Below are positions 49,631 through 60,030 of a stretch of 64,000 nucleotides of DNA, piece by piece. Numbering within the stretch: the first letter of the stretch is position 1; each line of letters starts with the position of its first letter. The DNA lies in contig CM038220.1 of NCBI GenBank assembly GCA_021442155.1, positions 80,066,897 to 80,130,896 on the forward strand. Direction: 5' to 3'. The notes beneath the pieces are model-generated. The model made no database searches and was not told where the DNA came from. It saw nothing but the letters and a program-made list of their open reading frames with translations. The DNA is from Cymbidium sinense (taxonomy: Eukaryota; Streptophyta; Magnoliopsida; Asparagales; Orchidaceae). A program made the position numbers and the translations under genes.

Positions 49631-51264
49631 AGTCCCCCATAACATGGATTTTCTTACTTTATTATAATTAATTCATTTGTAATTAAGGTTGTATAAGGGT
49701 AGAGCTCGGTTACCCACATTTGTCTTTTCGGATTCGTGCGGTGGAGCCCGACCACACTTGGCCTCTTATTCTTTTGCACTAGCTTTATAAATTGATTGAT
49801 GTTTGTTTAGCGTGTGTATTAAGATGACATATTTTTCTAGTTTCTTCCTTGCTTTGATGTATGGCCTGGATAAAAATTAGGCTCCTAGGAAAAAATAAAT
49901 TTTCTACCAAATTAATCAACTCAAAACTAAAAATTAATAACTCATAACCTCACTTAAAGCCTAGGAAATAAAATCAATATAAAAGAATTAGCAACCCCTT
50001 AGCTGGATGTTGTATTTTCTTTCTCACATAATGCATAAAATGCATATTATTTCACTCTTGATTTGGAGGGCTTCTACCCATGCCAAGGAACTTAACTTGA
50101 CCTTTGAGAGCCATGGTGGAAACACACCTCCTTTCTTGCTGATTTTGGCCCATAATCCAATTTCTTAAGCATTAGGCATATTTATCCTATAACCTGAGTC
50201 AAATGAATTGTCCAAAATAAAAAAAATAAAATATATGAAAATTTTGCATTAGATTTAAGCCATTAATCATGTTCTACATGATCTAGTCTCTTAGTGAGTG
50301 TGTTTAAGGACTTAGTCTCATTCTAAATAAATAATGACCTTGCTATCTTGCATAAACATATGACTTGCCTACATGAATTTAAAACCATAGGAGGAGTTAG
50401 TTGGTGGCCACCGCTAGGCAGTTATAAGTCCATTAGTCAGGTGGTTTATCCTCTCTTGTGGAGGTAAACATACCCATTTTCACCTTAGATTTAGGTCGTG
50501 CTTTGGCCCTCGTCAAAGCTCCTTAGATTTAGGATCTGAGGTTGCTTTTCTCCTTTGCAGGTCATAAGCATAAATCCTCACCTCTTAGGCATTTTCCATG
50601 ACCTTGTATTATGGAATTGTAAGCCCTAGATTTCTAATAAAAACTCAACTCAAACAAATAATTTTCTTCAACCTCAAAACTATAAAGCTTAACCATAGGA
50701 TAGTTTGAGATGCTTACTAGGCTTCTTAGTATCAAAAGAATCCCCTACTTATCTTCCTTTGGCTCTAAAAAGAACTCCTTCCTTCTTGATCAATCCCACT
50801 TGATCGTCGAAAATTAAACCAATTGATTGATAGTCTTATATTTAAAATCTTTGAAGACAACGATCATTTACCTTAATCGAGAGTATTTCTAAGGAATCTC
50901 ATTCTTTAGGATGTAATTAACTATGGGGGCTTGCCTCCATAGGAAACTTAATGAGCCCGGTTTAAAATAAAATCTACTTTACTTTTCCATATAATATAGT
51001 GAAAGAAACTCTGGTACATACGAAGACCCATAGTCCTTAGGAGTCTTTATTCAGGTGATTAGGTCCATTATAAGGAAGTGACTTCTATCTTTCGAGATAG
51101 TACACCTCCCCTCAATATTGTACCCAATCACCCTAATAAGAACATCTGTAGATCTACGTGGTGTCTCATCAAGGTGAATATTTTTGTTTTCATTTATTTC
51201 TTTTTTTTTCCAAAAAAGAGGGATAGATGAAGGTAGGAATATATTTTTCACCCACAAATTTTTC

Positions 51265-51282
51265 TGGCGACTCCGCTGGGGA
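51265..51282 (+). promoter_or_regulatory. Primer-binding site of element B (tRNA-Arg)
   Basis: TGGCGACTCCGCTGGGGA, an 18-base perfect complement of the 3' end (including CCA) of the conserved plant tRNA-Arg(ACG) as I recall its sequence. tRNA-Arg priming is characteristic of Ogre-type elements. It is the only undamaged PBS in the window. Confidence 0.92.
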
Positions 51283-51750
51283 CGGTTCCTCTCTCCATCT
51301 TTGGAAATGATTGTTGTCTTCAAGTATCGATAGTGGGTTTGTATTTTATATGAATTCGAGACTATCCTTCTTTTTCATTAGCACTTAGCTTATTTCATCC
51401 TTAAGCTAAGCTAGCCAACATCTTTAGGTTTTAGGACCTCACTCCATGTAGGTCTTAAAACTTCTATTGGGTTCCCCAATAGGTAAAAATAAAAGTTTAA
51501 TAAAATGAAATAGCTAAAGACTTCCTTCTTACCATTTCTATGGTAAGGTAAGGTTCATTCTAAAAATAAAGGAGAATCAATCCCTTATGAAAACATCAAT
51601 TTCCAAAATGCACTTTTTCAAAATGTACGTAATAAAATGTTTACACAAATTTTTTTATAAACCAACCTCATCTAATAATCTTCATGATTATTATATATAG
51701 AATTTTTTTCAAAAACATAATCCAAAATCATTCTTTTCTAAAAGCACAAG
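51283..51750 (+). other. Leader of element B upstream of the hairpin array
   Basis: About 470 bp of AT-rich noncoding leader between PBS and the first stem-loop. I see no open frame or known signal; a dimerisation or packaging signal would be expected somewhere in this leader. Confidence 0.5.
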
Positions 51751-53550
51751 TGAACGTCCTCATTCAATTTATTGAATGAGGATTTCACTTTCCAAAAATA
51801 AAATCAAAAATCATATTTTTCAAAAGCATAAATGAACACTTTCATTCAATATACCCAAATTTATTGAATGGAGGTTTTCATTTTAAGTCAAAAATCAATA
51901 ATCATATATTCCAAAAGCCCAAATGATTACTTTCATTTAATATACCTAAATCTATTAAATGAAGGTTTTCATTTCAATCAAAATCAACTATCATATTTTC
52001 CAAAAGCACAAACAAATACTTTCATTCATTCAATATACCCAAATTTATTGAATGAAGGTCTTCATTTTCAATCAAAATCAACAATCATATTTTCAAAAAA
52101 TCACAAATGAACATCCTCATTCAATTTGTTGAATGAAGATTCCAAAAACAAAAAAAAAAATCATCATTTCTAAAATAAAACAACATTTGGATTTTTCACT
52201 TAGCATACTTAAATTTGCTAAATGAAAATCCTCTTTTTCAAAATCAAAAATCAAAACAACATTTGGATCCTTCATTTAACATACTCAAATTTGATAAGTG
52301 AAGATCCACTTTTTAAAATCCAATTCACAAAATTCAAACAACATTTGGATATTTCATTTAGCATACTCGAATTTGCTAAGTGAAGATCTACTTTTCAAAA
52401 ATCAAAAATTCAAACAACATTTGGATCCTTCATTTAGCATACTCAAATTTGCTAAGTGAAGATCCACTTTTCAAAATCAAAAATACAAACAACACTTGGA
52501 TCTTTCACTTTTGCATACTTAAATTTGCTCAGTGAAGATCCACTTTTCAAAATCAAAACATTAAAAATCAACATACATTTGAATTTCCTTAGCATGCCTA
52601 AATTTGCTAAGAATCCTTTTTTTTTCAAAAAAAAAAAAAAAATCAAAACATGAAACACATGGATCTCCTTTATTTAGCATACCTAAATTTGCTAAGTAAA
52701 GAATCCTATTTTCAAAAATCACCAAAAAATAAAACACCTTAGGATATCTTTTATTTAGCATACCTAAATTTGCTAAATAAAGGATCCTATTTTCAAATAT
52801 CATCAAATAAAAACACATTTGGATTTCCTATTTAGCATACCTGAATTTGTAAGTAGAAATCCTCTTTTTCAAAAATAAAAGAACAAAATCAATCACATTT
52901 GGATTTTCTATTTAGCATACCTAAATTTGCTAAGTTGAGCTCCTCTTTTCCAAAATCAAAGAAGAACAAAAATAAAACACCTATGGGTTTCCTATTTAGC
53001 ATATCTAAATTTTCTAAGTAAAAATCCTCTTTTAAAAATCAAAAAGGATAAAATCAAAACACCATAGGATCCTTTATTTAGCACACCTAAATTTGCTAAG
53101 TAAAGATCCCCTTTTCAAAAAAAAACAAAACATTTGGATTCTTCATTTAGCATACCCAAATTTTCTAAGTGAAGATTCCATTTTCAAAATTCACATGATT
53201 GACAAGTAAGCAAAAGAAAAAGAAATTTTTTTCAAACACATTACTTAGCATGCCCAAATTTGCTAAGTGAATTTCAAAATAAAAATCCAAACAAAATCAA
53301 ATTAACCCTTTACTTTAACATACTCAAATTTATTAAATGAAGGGTCATCAAACAAAAAAAAATCAAAACTTAAATATGAACCTATGGAAGCATCAAAAAT
53401 AAAAAAATATTTGAACCCATTTCCAACATACAAATTTGTTGAAAATGGATTCTACTTTCAAAAATCTCCTCTTCAATCAATCTCAAAATCTCTCTTCCAA
53501 ATTCATTTGAGCCCCACTTAACACGTTCAAGTTGTTGAGTGTGGGTTCAA
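51751..53550 (+). repeat. Array of about 22 tandem stem-loop units in the leader of element B
   Basis: Each unit is an inverted repeat with arms of 8-16 bp around a short loop, spaced 70-95 bp, joined by A-rich linkers ('cttttcaaaatcaaaa'). The arms change along the array but stay complementary: CCTCATTCAA/TTGAATGAGG (51,759), TTTAATAT-type (51,935), TTTAGCA/TGCTAAG (most units, for example 52,430-52,457), CATTTCCAAC/GTTGAAAATG (53,418) and CCCACTTAAC/GTTGAGTGTGGG (53,512). The loop is usually 'tacctaaatt' or 'tactcaaatt'. The array has no useful coding potential; frames on both strands (52,452-52,818) are low-complexity shadows. Confidence 0.85.
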
Positions 53551-53685
53551 ATTCTGAAATTAAAAATTTAAAAATTAACAAAAAAACATAAATTTGATTA
53601 AAGTTTATTTTTTTCAGCATTGTAGATTTTTAGTCAGCTTCAACCAGTTTCATTTTTAGTTTTAGTTCAGTTAGCTTAGTTTTTA

Positions 53686-55250
53686 ATGGCAGCACCAAAG
53701 TATGTGTTCACTTTTCCTCTCGGATGGATTTGGCCTTGGATTAGGCCAATCTCCCATGCTCTGACTATGCCCACCTCATCCACTTTGGCTGAGGCTATGA
53801 GGGGGCTTGGATTACATGTGAGGGGACCACCCTCACGACTGTCAGTAGGAGTGTAGTGGTCGGGCAGGAGCCGATCATTCAGGTTGAGTTACCGTCAGAT
53901 GTAGAGATTCCTTCACTAAAGAGGAAGGCTGTGGTTTTTCCCACAGCAGCAATAGCAGTGCTAGCGCTAGTGCGCCCCGTTGTTCCCCTTGCTACCCTAG
54001 TTAGGGCTAGCACCCACTCCTTGGCAACTTCTAAGGGGAAAGCTCCCCGATCCTGTGGATTGTCTCCCGCCTTTGGTTAGGTCTAGTTCTACTCGCTAGA
54101 CTACCAGACTCCTGCAAATAAGAACCGCATGATCAAGCAGTATCACACTTGCATAGCAAGGAAGCTAGAGGTAGCTACGTCTCAGAGTTGAGGAGTCACC
54201 TAGTGTCTCCCACTGAGAGAAGTTCACCCCTCTCTAGTTCTGATAGAGAAGATGTTAGAAGAATTTCAGTCTCACCTTCGACAGTAGTTCATTTTTAGGC
54301 TCCTATCAATGAGAGGAGGAGGTCGTATGTCAGCCTGAGGACAGTTCTTCACCGATTTAATGGAGCCAACAGATGATTGGAGTCTGGGGCTCAATTTGAT
54401 CTGAGATCAGTTATACCCCACAATGTGGGTAGATAGATTAGGCAAGAGAAGGCTAGAGAGGCCCATACACCAGTTCATATTTCCAACTAGAAGAGGTACA
54501 GGTTCAATCGATAGTCAGTGGCCTCTGCACTTGTAGACTTTCTAGATCGGCGCCACCGCATGATATACAATATCATGCTCACCGGACTACCCATCATAGA
54601 GGAGCTCTGCTAGAGAGTCGATGGTGCCTCCACCACACTGCTCTACCCCTCGTCCACCATCTCCCATACATGTTTCAGCATCTACCATTCCACCAAAGTC
54701 CATGAAGGTCGCATCCGGGAAGAAGAGAGCCCCACTAGTGATTCGGCTATGACCAAGAGATCCCATTCCATCCACACCGCCTACTGTGGTGAGGCTGATC
54801 TCTCTTGCTCGACCTTCTGCCCCAGTTGTGGTGAGCAAGGAATGGCATCCACTAAGCATCATAGTCATGCCATCACCTCCATCACCTCAGCAGACTATAG
54901 AGATTGCAGAAGTAGAAGGATGAGGGGACAGTTTAGTTGTCCTATGGTGATAGATCTTCCTAGGAGTACTACTCCATCCTGATCTAGCAAGAGTCATGAG
55001 CATCTTTCTTCTAGCGAGCGTAGCCCTCCTCGGGTTAGCTCTCTAGCAGTAGTAGAAGTTAGATGCATTTCTATTCAAGATAGTGATTCTATTATGGGTT
55101 AGCCTGGATATTTTGTACATGTTTAGTTAGACCAATCCCTAGATGAATTATGGCTCAGTATCTAGTGGAGAAGAAGGAAATCTTAGGATATGACTGGTCT
55201 GATTTGGAGGATGAGAAGTTTTGATCTGAACGAAGATCATCTATTAGAGG
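53686..55250 (+). pseudogene. Upstream ORF1-like coding region of element B, decayed
   Basis: An ATG at 53,686 opens a 56-residue frame ('MAAPKYVFTFPLGWIWPW...') stopped by TAG at 53,854-53,856. Coding-like sequence continues in another frame at 53,856-54,080 (basic, Ala/Val-rich, 'EIPSLKRKAVVF') and in broken frames to about 55,250 ('NIMLTGLPIIEELC' near 54,570). Base composition shifts from the A-rich leader to more balanced coding-like sequence at 53,640. Ogre elements carry an extra ORF of unknown function before gag, and this position fits it. I recognise no domain. Confidence 0.5.
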
Positions 55251-55259
55251 AGTCGGTGG

Positions 55260-56040
55260 GGGTACACATGGTAGACACTAGGGGTTCCCTTCTTCATGAG
55301 TAGCAGACATTGGAAGGTGATGTGGCTGAGCAGGAAGACACAGCCTACTCTACCCAATGCCTCCTACAACAAATAAAGCAAAAGGATGATCAAATAGATA
55401 AGATGGGGAAGAGGCTTGAAGACTTATTAGCAACTATTTTAGCACTCTGGAACCAAGCCCCGATAGTTCATCCAACTATAATAGAAATTGTTCCACCTGA
55501 GTTGTTGCATGTCTTGGATCAAGCCAAGACTACACCGCTAGTAGAGCAGGGTAGCAGTAGTTTATATAGGAAGGTAGTGGATAGTACCTCCATACAGGAA
55601 AATGGCATTAAAACCATGGTTGAGCAGTAGGTGAGAGAAGAGTTGGCTCAAGCCCGAGGAGGATCATCAGTTCCAAAGGGTAGATCCTACCCAGAGGAAT
55701 TTGATGCCATCCAATATCTTAAGGATTTCATGTCACCTTCTTTCAAAAGCTTCGATGGCAGCGGGAACCTGAGGCAGCATATTGCGCATTTCAGAGCCAT
55801 CTATTGCAACACTGGTGGCAGTGATGCTTTACTCTTTTGTCTCTTCATCAGTAGCTTAGCGAGTATAGCCTTTGATTGTTATGCTGAACTTCCCAATAGT
55901 TCAGTGAAGACTTTTACTGAGTTGGAGCAACTTTTCATCAAGAGATTTGCTGGAGCTCAGCAAAGGGTGACTGTAGGCGATCTCGTTGCAACTCAACAAC
56001 ACCCTGGTGAGTCCCTTATTGATTACATTCTTAGATGATA
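55260..56040 (+). pseudogene. gag: gag capsid-like domain of element B
   Basis: Two long open pieces lie in one frame, separated by a TAG at 55,628-55,630. The first, 55,310-55,630, is coil-like ('LLQQIKQKDDQIDKMGKRLE'). The second, 55,631-56,038, carries the capsid-like retrotransposon-gag domain ('EEFDAIQYLKDF', 'LRQHIAHFRAIYCNTGG', 'FTELEQLFIKRFAGAQQR', 'HPGESLIDYILR'). It ends in TGA at 56,036-56,038, the same codon as in A. It is the best-preserved gag in the window: 243 codons with one internal stop. It is not functional as it stands. Confidence 0.88.
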
Positions 56041-57070
56041 TAATTTGAGTATGAAATGCAAACCACATTTATCTGAACAGCATACCACTGAGATTCTGCT
56101 TAAGAATATCCATGGCCTGGTTGCCTCATGCTCAATAGTTTCACCATCAAAACTTTTAAGAAGCTAATCAACAAGACAGCTAGCTTGCAAGGAGAAGCCA
56201 AACAGTTGCCTTTTCTAGATCAACCAACAAAGCTAAAGCCACAGAAGGTGTATGAGATGAAACCAGGAGCAATGGTAGTAGTAGATAAGGGGAAACAGCT
56301 AACCAGAGAGTAGTACGGGAGACCTCGTGCTCCACAGCCATCACTTCCACCTCCTCTACCACCACCAAGATAGTCCTACTGGCTGCCATAGTAACCTCCA
56401 CAGCCTGCATCGCCTCCTCCTCAGCCATATCAGCAATAGTAGTGGTACACATATCCACCGCCAGGTAACTATGGTCCACCTACTCTTTTGGATAAACTTA
56501 ACAAGCCTTATTTATTTAAGAGGGAGGTAATCAAGAAGATCTTTAAGAATCTCTTAAAGAAGCCTGATTTTTAGCTACATGAACCTAGAAGGCCAGAGGA
56601 AGTGGGCAAAAGTAATGATGCTAACTTTTGCTCCTACCACCGCATGCTAGGTCATGTTTTGGTTGCTTTACATTCAAGGACTGGCTTGAGCATAGCTTCA
56701 AAACCAGTGTTACAGTTATCCCGAAGGAATATCTTATAGAACAATCATCCAGTTCTATTAGGGTAATCCTAGGGGATACTTGCAATCCTTTCAAAACCAA
56801 AGAAGGTTGGGATATCTCCTTATCCAAAACCTCTAAGAAAATTTTCTCCAAAATATTGAAACTTTCCCTATAGGTGCATGAGGTAGCTCAAACCTCCAAC
56901 ATCAAGAAAGCTTTGCAAGTTGTCCAGGATAATTTAGGGAAATGGGGAGCAGTAAAGCCACTATGCCAGGATAGCTAAGTAGACACCACCGATTGAGCCT
57001 CCTCCAATCCACATGCATACATCGTGAGTACCCCTACTTGCCTAGCTCTTCCTATAGTAGATATCTTGTA
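56041..57070 (+). pseudogene. gag: gag C-terminal region of element B with zinc-knuckle-like motif
   Basis: Pieces in order are 'LINKTASLQGEAKQLPFLDQ' (56,128-56,313), a Pro/Gln/Tyr-rich linker (56,330-56,470), 'LLDKLNKPYLFKREVIKKIF' (about 56,490), then 'CSYHRMLGH' with the Cys that A and C lack. A small deletion removes the 'ILEDC'-type end of the motif, and the frame resumes at 'CFTFKDWLEHSFKT' (56,628-56,873). The sequence 'VIPKEYLIEQSSSSIRVILG' matches A. Minus-strand frames across this region are shadows. Confidence 0.75.
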
Positions 57071-57590
57071 TCGGTAGATGAGGACATCAAATCCCTCACC
57101 CCACTTACTTTACTTGACTTTTACTATATACCTCCTTATATCGTATCATAACAAAATGGAATTGTTAAAACCCAATAAATTAAGGAATAAAGCTAGTTTA
57201 AATTACATCTGTGTCACTTCTAATGGGTTGTCTATTTCTAATCTTCAAGAAAACTCTTCAAGTCCAAACAACAATTTTATCAACTCTGATCTTCCTCTTT
57301 CTGGTTCAGAGTTTGACTTTCCTTCTCTGAATAATATGGGTTCCCTTCTTGAGATAGACTTGGAATCATCTGATTTTGAGGGTCCCATAGGAAAAGCTGT
57401 AGGTGAGCCTAACGAGCAGGTAGAACCTTCAACTGACTTGCCACAAGAGATCACCAAAGTCAACCTAGTAGTGTCAAGGTTCTACCTCCTAAGGCAACAC
57501 CTCAAGATAGAGAAAAATAAGTCATTTATTCAGATGATTGAGAAGCCCCTCCACAGGATGCTCCACCATTGGATATTCTTGTGGGGGATC
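57071..57590 (+). pseudogene. gag-protease spacer of element B
   Basis: The open piece 57,078-57,626 includes 'KLRNKASLNYICVTSNGLSI' and an acidic Ser-rich run ('EIDLESSDFEGPIGK'), as in A at 7,140-7,370. The LRSGN box of A is shifted out of frame ('KVNLVVSRFYLL'), showing a one-base deletion near 57,465. No catalytic residues. Confidence 0.6.
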
Positions 57591-58110
57591 AGCCCAAGGT
57601 GGACTAAAATGTCCTCTCTCACCTGAGAAAGTTGTCATGTAAGCTAAGCATATATGATGCCCTTGTCTTATCCAAAGAGATGAGGGAGTCATTAATCAAG
57701 GCTCTTCTTGATCCTGAAATATGCTTAGCTCAGCTGATCGCTATTGGAGAGGAGGCACATTATTCCAGAGAACCCCAGGGGATCACATTCATGGATGGAT
57801 ACCTTCTTCTAGGGAACATGGAGCTCAACCGCCCCTCTACATTACAATGGACATGGGCTGATTCAGACTTGCCAGAGTTCTCATTAATCCTGATGCATTG
57901 GTGAATATTATGAGTCTAAAGACTCTTGCCTACTTGAGGATCAACATCTCCACACTCCGAGGAGATTGGATGATGTTAAGAGGATTCAATGAGCAAGGTG
58001 AGAGAGTTATAGGTTTCATAGTGTTACCTTTGAAGATAGGAGAATGAAAGATTGAAACCAAGTTTTACATAATTGATTCAAATACTTCATTCACTATTTT
58101 GATCAATACG
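57591..58110 (+). pseudogene. Aspartic protease domain of element B, catalytic Asp lost
   Basis: The open piece 57,632-57,904 starts 'KLSIYDALVLSKEMRESLIK', as in A. A frameshift near 57,835 moves the active site to another frame, which reads N-P-D-A-L at 57,886-57,900 where A has D-P-G-A-S. The catalytic Asp is therefore Asn and the following Gly is Asp. Homology continues with 'VNIMSLKTLAYLRINISTLR' and 'MMLRGFNEQGERVIGF'. This protease could not cleave a polyprotein. Confidence 0.8.
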
Positions 58111-59240
58111 CCTTAGATGCATCAGAACAAGATGATCCCATCCTCCCTCCATCAGTGCATCAAGTTCATAAAGGATGGGATTGAATACTATGTCAAAGGA
58201 GATGAAAAGCCATTTTCAGTTAGAGAGGTTGAGATATATGAGGATGCAACCTACTATCTTCCTCAAAATACCTTTCCTCATAAACTTAGTGAAAAATCAA
58301 ATGCAAAAGAAAAAGAAGAAAAAGAAAAAGAAAAGAAAGAAAAAAGAAAAATGTAAGTTCATGTGAACGAGAAATGGGCATTGAAGAAGAAGTAGAGCCG
58401 CATATCACATTCCACCCATAGTTCATTCCATCATATGGACATATTGGAAGGATGAGTCAACCTCCACCAGGCAGAGGTAGAGACAGAAGCAGAGGCAGTC
58501 CTAGAGGTGGAAGACCCCTAGGTTGGCCATCAGCTAATAAGGGTTATTTTCCAGTTCATGGAGTACCCTTACCACTCACATAGACTTGGAATCCAACAAT
58601 GAGGACAAGTTTAATGTGATTAGCATACCAGGCCACCCCTCTCAGTGGGTTTCCTTGGAGGTGACACTCAAGCTAGACAGCGATGGAGACCAGGCCTCCA
58701 GACAAAGCACAAAAGTATTCGAATCAAATTTATGTGAAACTATCAGACACCAGTTGGGAACCTTAGCTCTAACCTCTCTTTCATCTCAAAAAGCTGAAGG
58801 TTTAGTAGTTAAGGAAGTCCCTCAGTCTTCTAAATAAGTCAAGCCGAAGAGATTCTTTTTGGGATCATCATCCTCAAGTCCTAAAGTTTATGTAGAACTT
58901 GAGGAGAATTCATATAAAGAATTAATGGAATTGTCTTTTGATTGGTATTTACCTTGTGTTTTTAATCTTGTAAGGAAGGGTTTGATTCCTTATACATGGT
59001 CTAAGTACATGTCAGAATACTTCAAAAAGCTATGGAACAATAGAGGCAGGGAAGCACAATCAAGATCACGACTAGGATTTGGTATAGAGGGTCCAGTCAA
59101 TGATGATGATTAATGCTTAGTTGTTACCAATCATCTGAAGTCTGATAGGTTCTTCTTAAACCATTCCAACTCTTATGAGAAGATATGTTTAAAAAATTTA
59201 GATGATCTAGATGATCTCCAAATCAAAGATGCATCACCAT
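58111..59240 (+). pseudogene. Protease-RT linker of element B: Lys/Glu tract, RG-rich tract and unknown domain
   Basis: The open piece 58,117-58,356 ends in 'KEKEEKEKEKKEKRKM', encoded by a purine-only run at about 58,305-58,351. An RG-rich piece with 'GRGRDRSRGSPRGGRP' follows near 58,470-58,520. A Gly/Ser-started open piece at 58,859-59,113 holds the unknown domain ('ELSFDWYLPCVFNLVRKGLI', 'EYFKKLWNNRGREAQSR'). The same three parts occur in A, so the arrangement belongs to the family. The open piece at 58,586-58,837 has 'VISIPGHPSQWVSLEVTLKL', also present in A in broken form. Confidence 0.6.
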
Positions 59241-60030
59241 AATTTGAAGAGGAGATCCATTCAATAATTGACAAGCTTAAAGAAATTAACCTCAGGATGG
59301 AAGAAAATCCACGCCGACATACATCAGTTCGTTAATGAATGAAGAAGAAACCAATGACTTATTTAGGCTATTGATTAAGTTTAAGGACTACTTTGCATGG
59401 AGTTATGAAGAAATGACCAAATTATCTCCTGATGTAGCAGTCCATAAATTAACAATAGATCCTTACGCCAACCCTATCAAACAAGCTCTTAAATGTATGC
59501 GATTAGAAATCGAACAACGGGTCATTTCTGAAGTCAAGAAATTGATCGATGCTGGTTTCATCAAGGAAGAAAAATACCCTACATGGTTAGCTAGTGTCAT
59601 ACTAGTTAATAAAAAATGGCCAAATTCGCATATGCATTGATTTTAGGGACTTAAACAAGGCATGTCCTAAGGATGAGTTTCCTCTTCCTATACTAGAATT
59701 AATGGTGGGAATTGCCTCATCTCATGTTGTATTCTCCTTCATAGATGGGTCATCTGGCTACAACTAAATCAAGATGGCCCCCGAGGATGAAAGAAACACT
59801 ATTTTTTGAACCCCGGTTAGAATCTACTGTTATAGGGTCATGCCTTTCGGCCTTAAAAATGCTGGTACTACATACCAATGGGCCATGACTCAGATCTTCA
59901 ATGAACTCATCCATAATCAGGTTGAGTGTTATGTTGTTGATCTTGTAGTCAAAAGCAAAGAAAAGAAAGACCACATCTTTGACTTGAGAGTAGTTTTTGA
60001 ATGGTTAAGATAATATAATCTCAAAATGAA
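59241..60030 (+). pseudogene. Reverse transcriptase of element B, YxDD box mutated
   Basis: The open piece 59,335-59,640 gives 'DYFAWSYEEMTKLSPDVAVH' and 'VISEVKKLIDAGFIKEEKYP'. It continues in broken frames with 'FRDLNKACPKDEFPLPILEL', 'IYCYRVMPFGLKNAGT'-like sequence near 59,820-59,870 and the active-site region Y-V-V-D at 59,930-59,941: the first Asp of YxDD is Val (GAT to GTT). Stops include TGA at 59,807-59,809 and TAA at 60,011-60,013, both at codons also stopped in A. It is inactive by active-site loss as well as by stops. Confidence 0.88.

Larger units (their letters stand above)
43580..51256 (+). mobile_element. Complete 5' LTR of element B (7,677 bp)
   Basis: It starts TGTTGACCTCA at 43,580 and ends CACCCACA at 51,256, eight bases before an intact PBS. 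The zones are A-rich with 180-bp repeats (43,800-44,300); TTGACC-rich (44,600-45,470); GC-richer promoter-like (45,600-46,760); AT-rich low complexity (46,800-48,100); a mixed block (48,366-48,470); the stem-loop (49,233-49,310); a GA-rich microsatellite (49,575-49,630); and the terminal zone. It has no coding potential: the frames at 45,961-46,194 and 46,258-46,458 lack domains. At 7.7 kb the LTR is longer than the 5-6 kb usually cited as large for Ogre. Its 5' flank is GAAGG (43,575-43,579); the matching copy would be past the window. Confidence 0.88.

Noticed and set aside
51265..51282. Part of a tRNA-Arg gene
   Set aside because: Only the complement of the last 18 bases is present, in the standard position after an LTR end; this is a primer-binding site.
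51051..51323. 90-residue minus-strand open frame across the LTR end and PBS of B (similar frame at 4,891-5,085 in A)
   Set aside because: It is antisense to the LTR terminus and the similarity between copies is explained by LTR identity; L3 does not keep the frame and no domain is visible.
52452..52818. Small open frames on both strands in the hairpin array
   Set aside because: Low-complexity Lys/Phe-rich translations that exist only because the repeat unit lacks stops in some frames.
51751..53550. CRISPR-like array (regularly spaced short repeats)
   Set aside because: The repeats are imperfect inverted units, the linkers are A-rich and similar to each other, there are no cas genes, and the setting is a plant retrotransposon leader.
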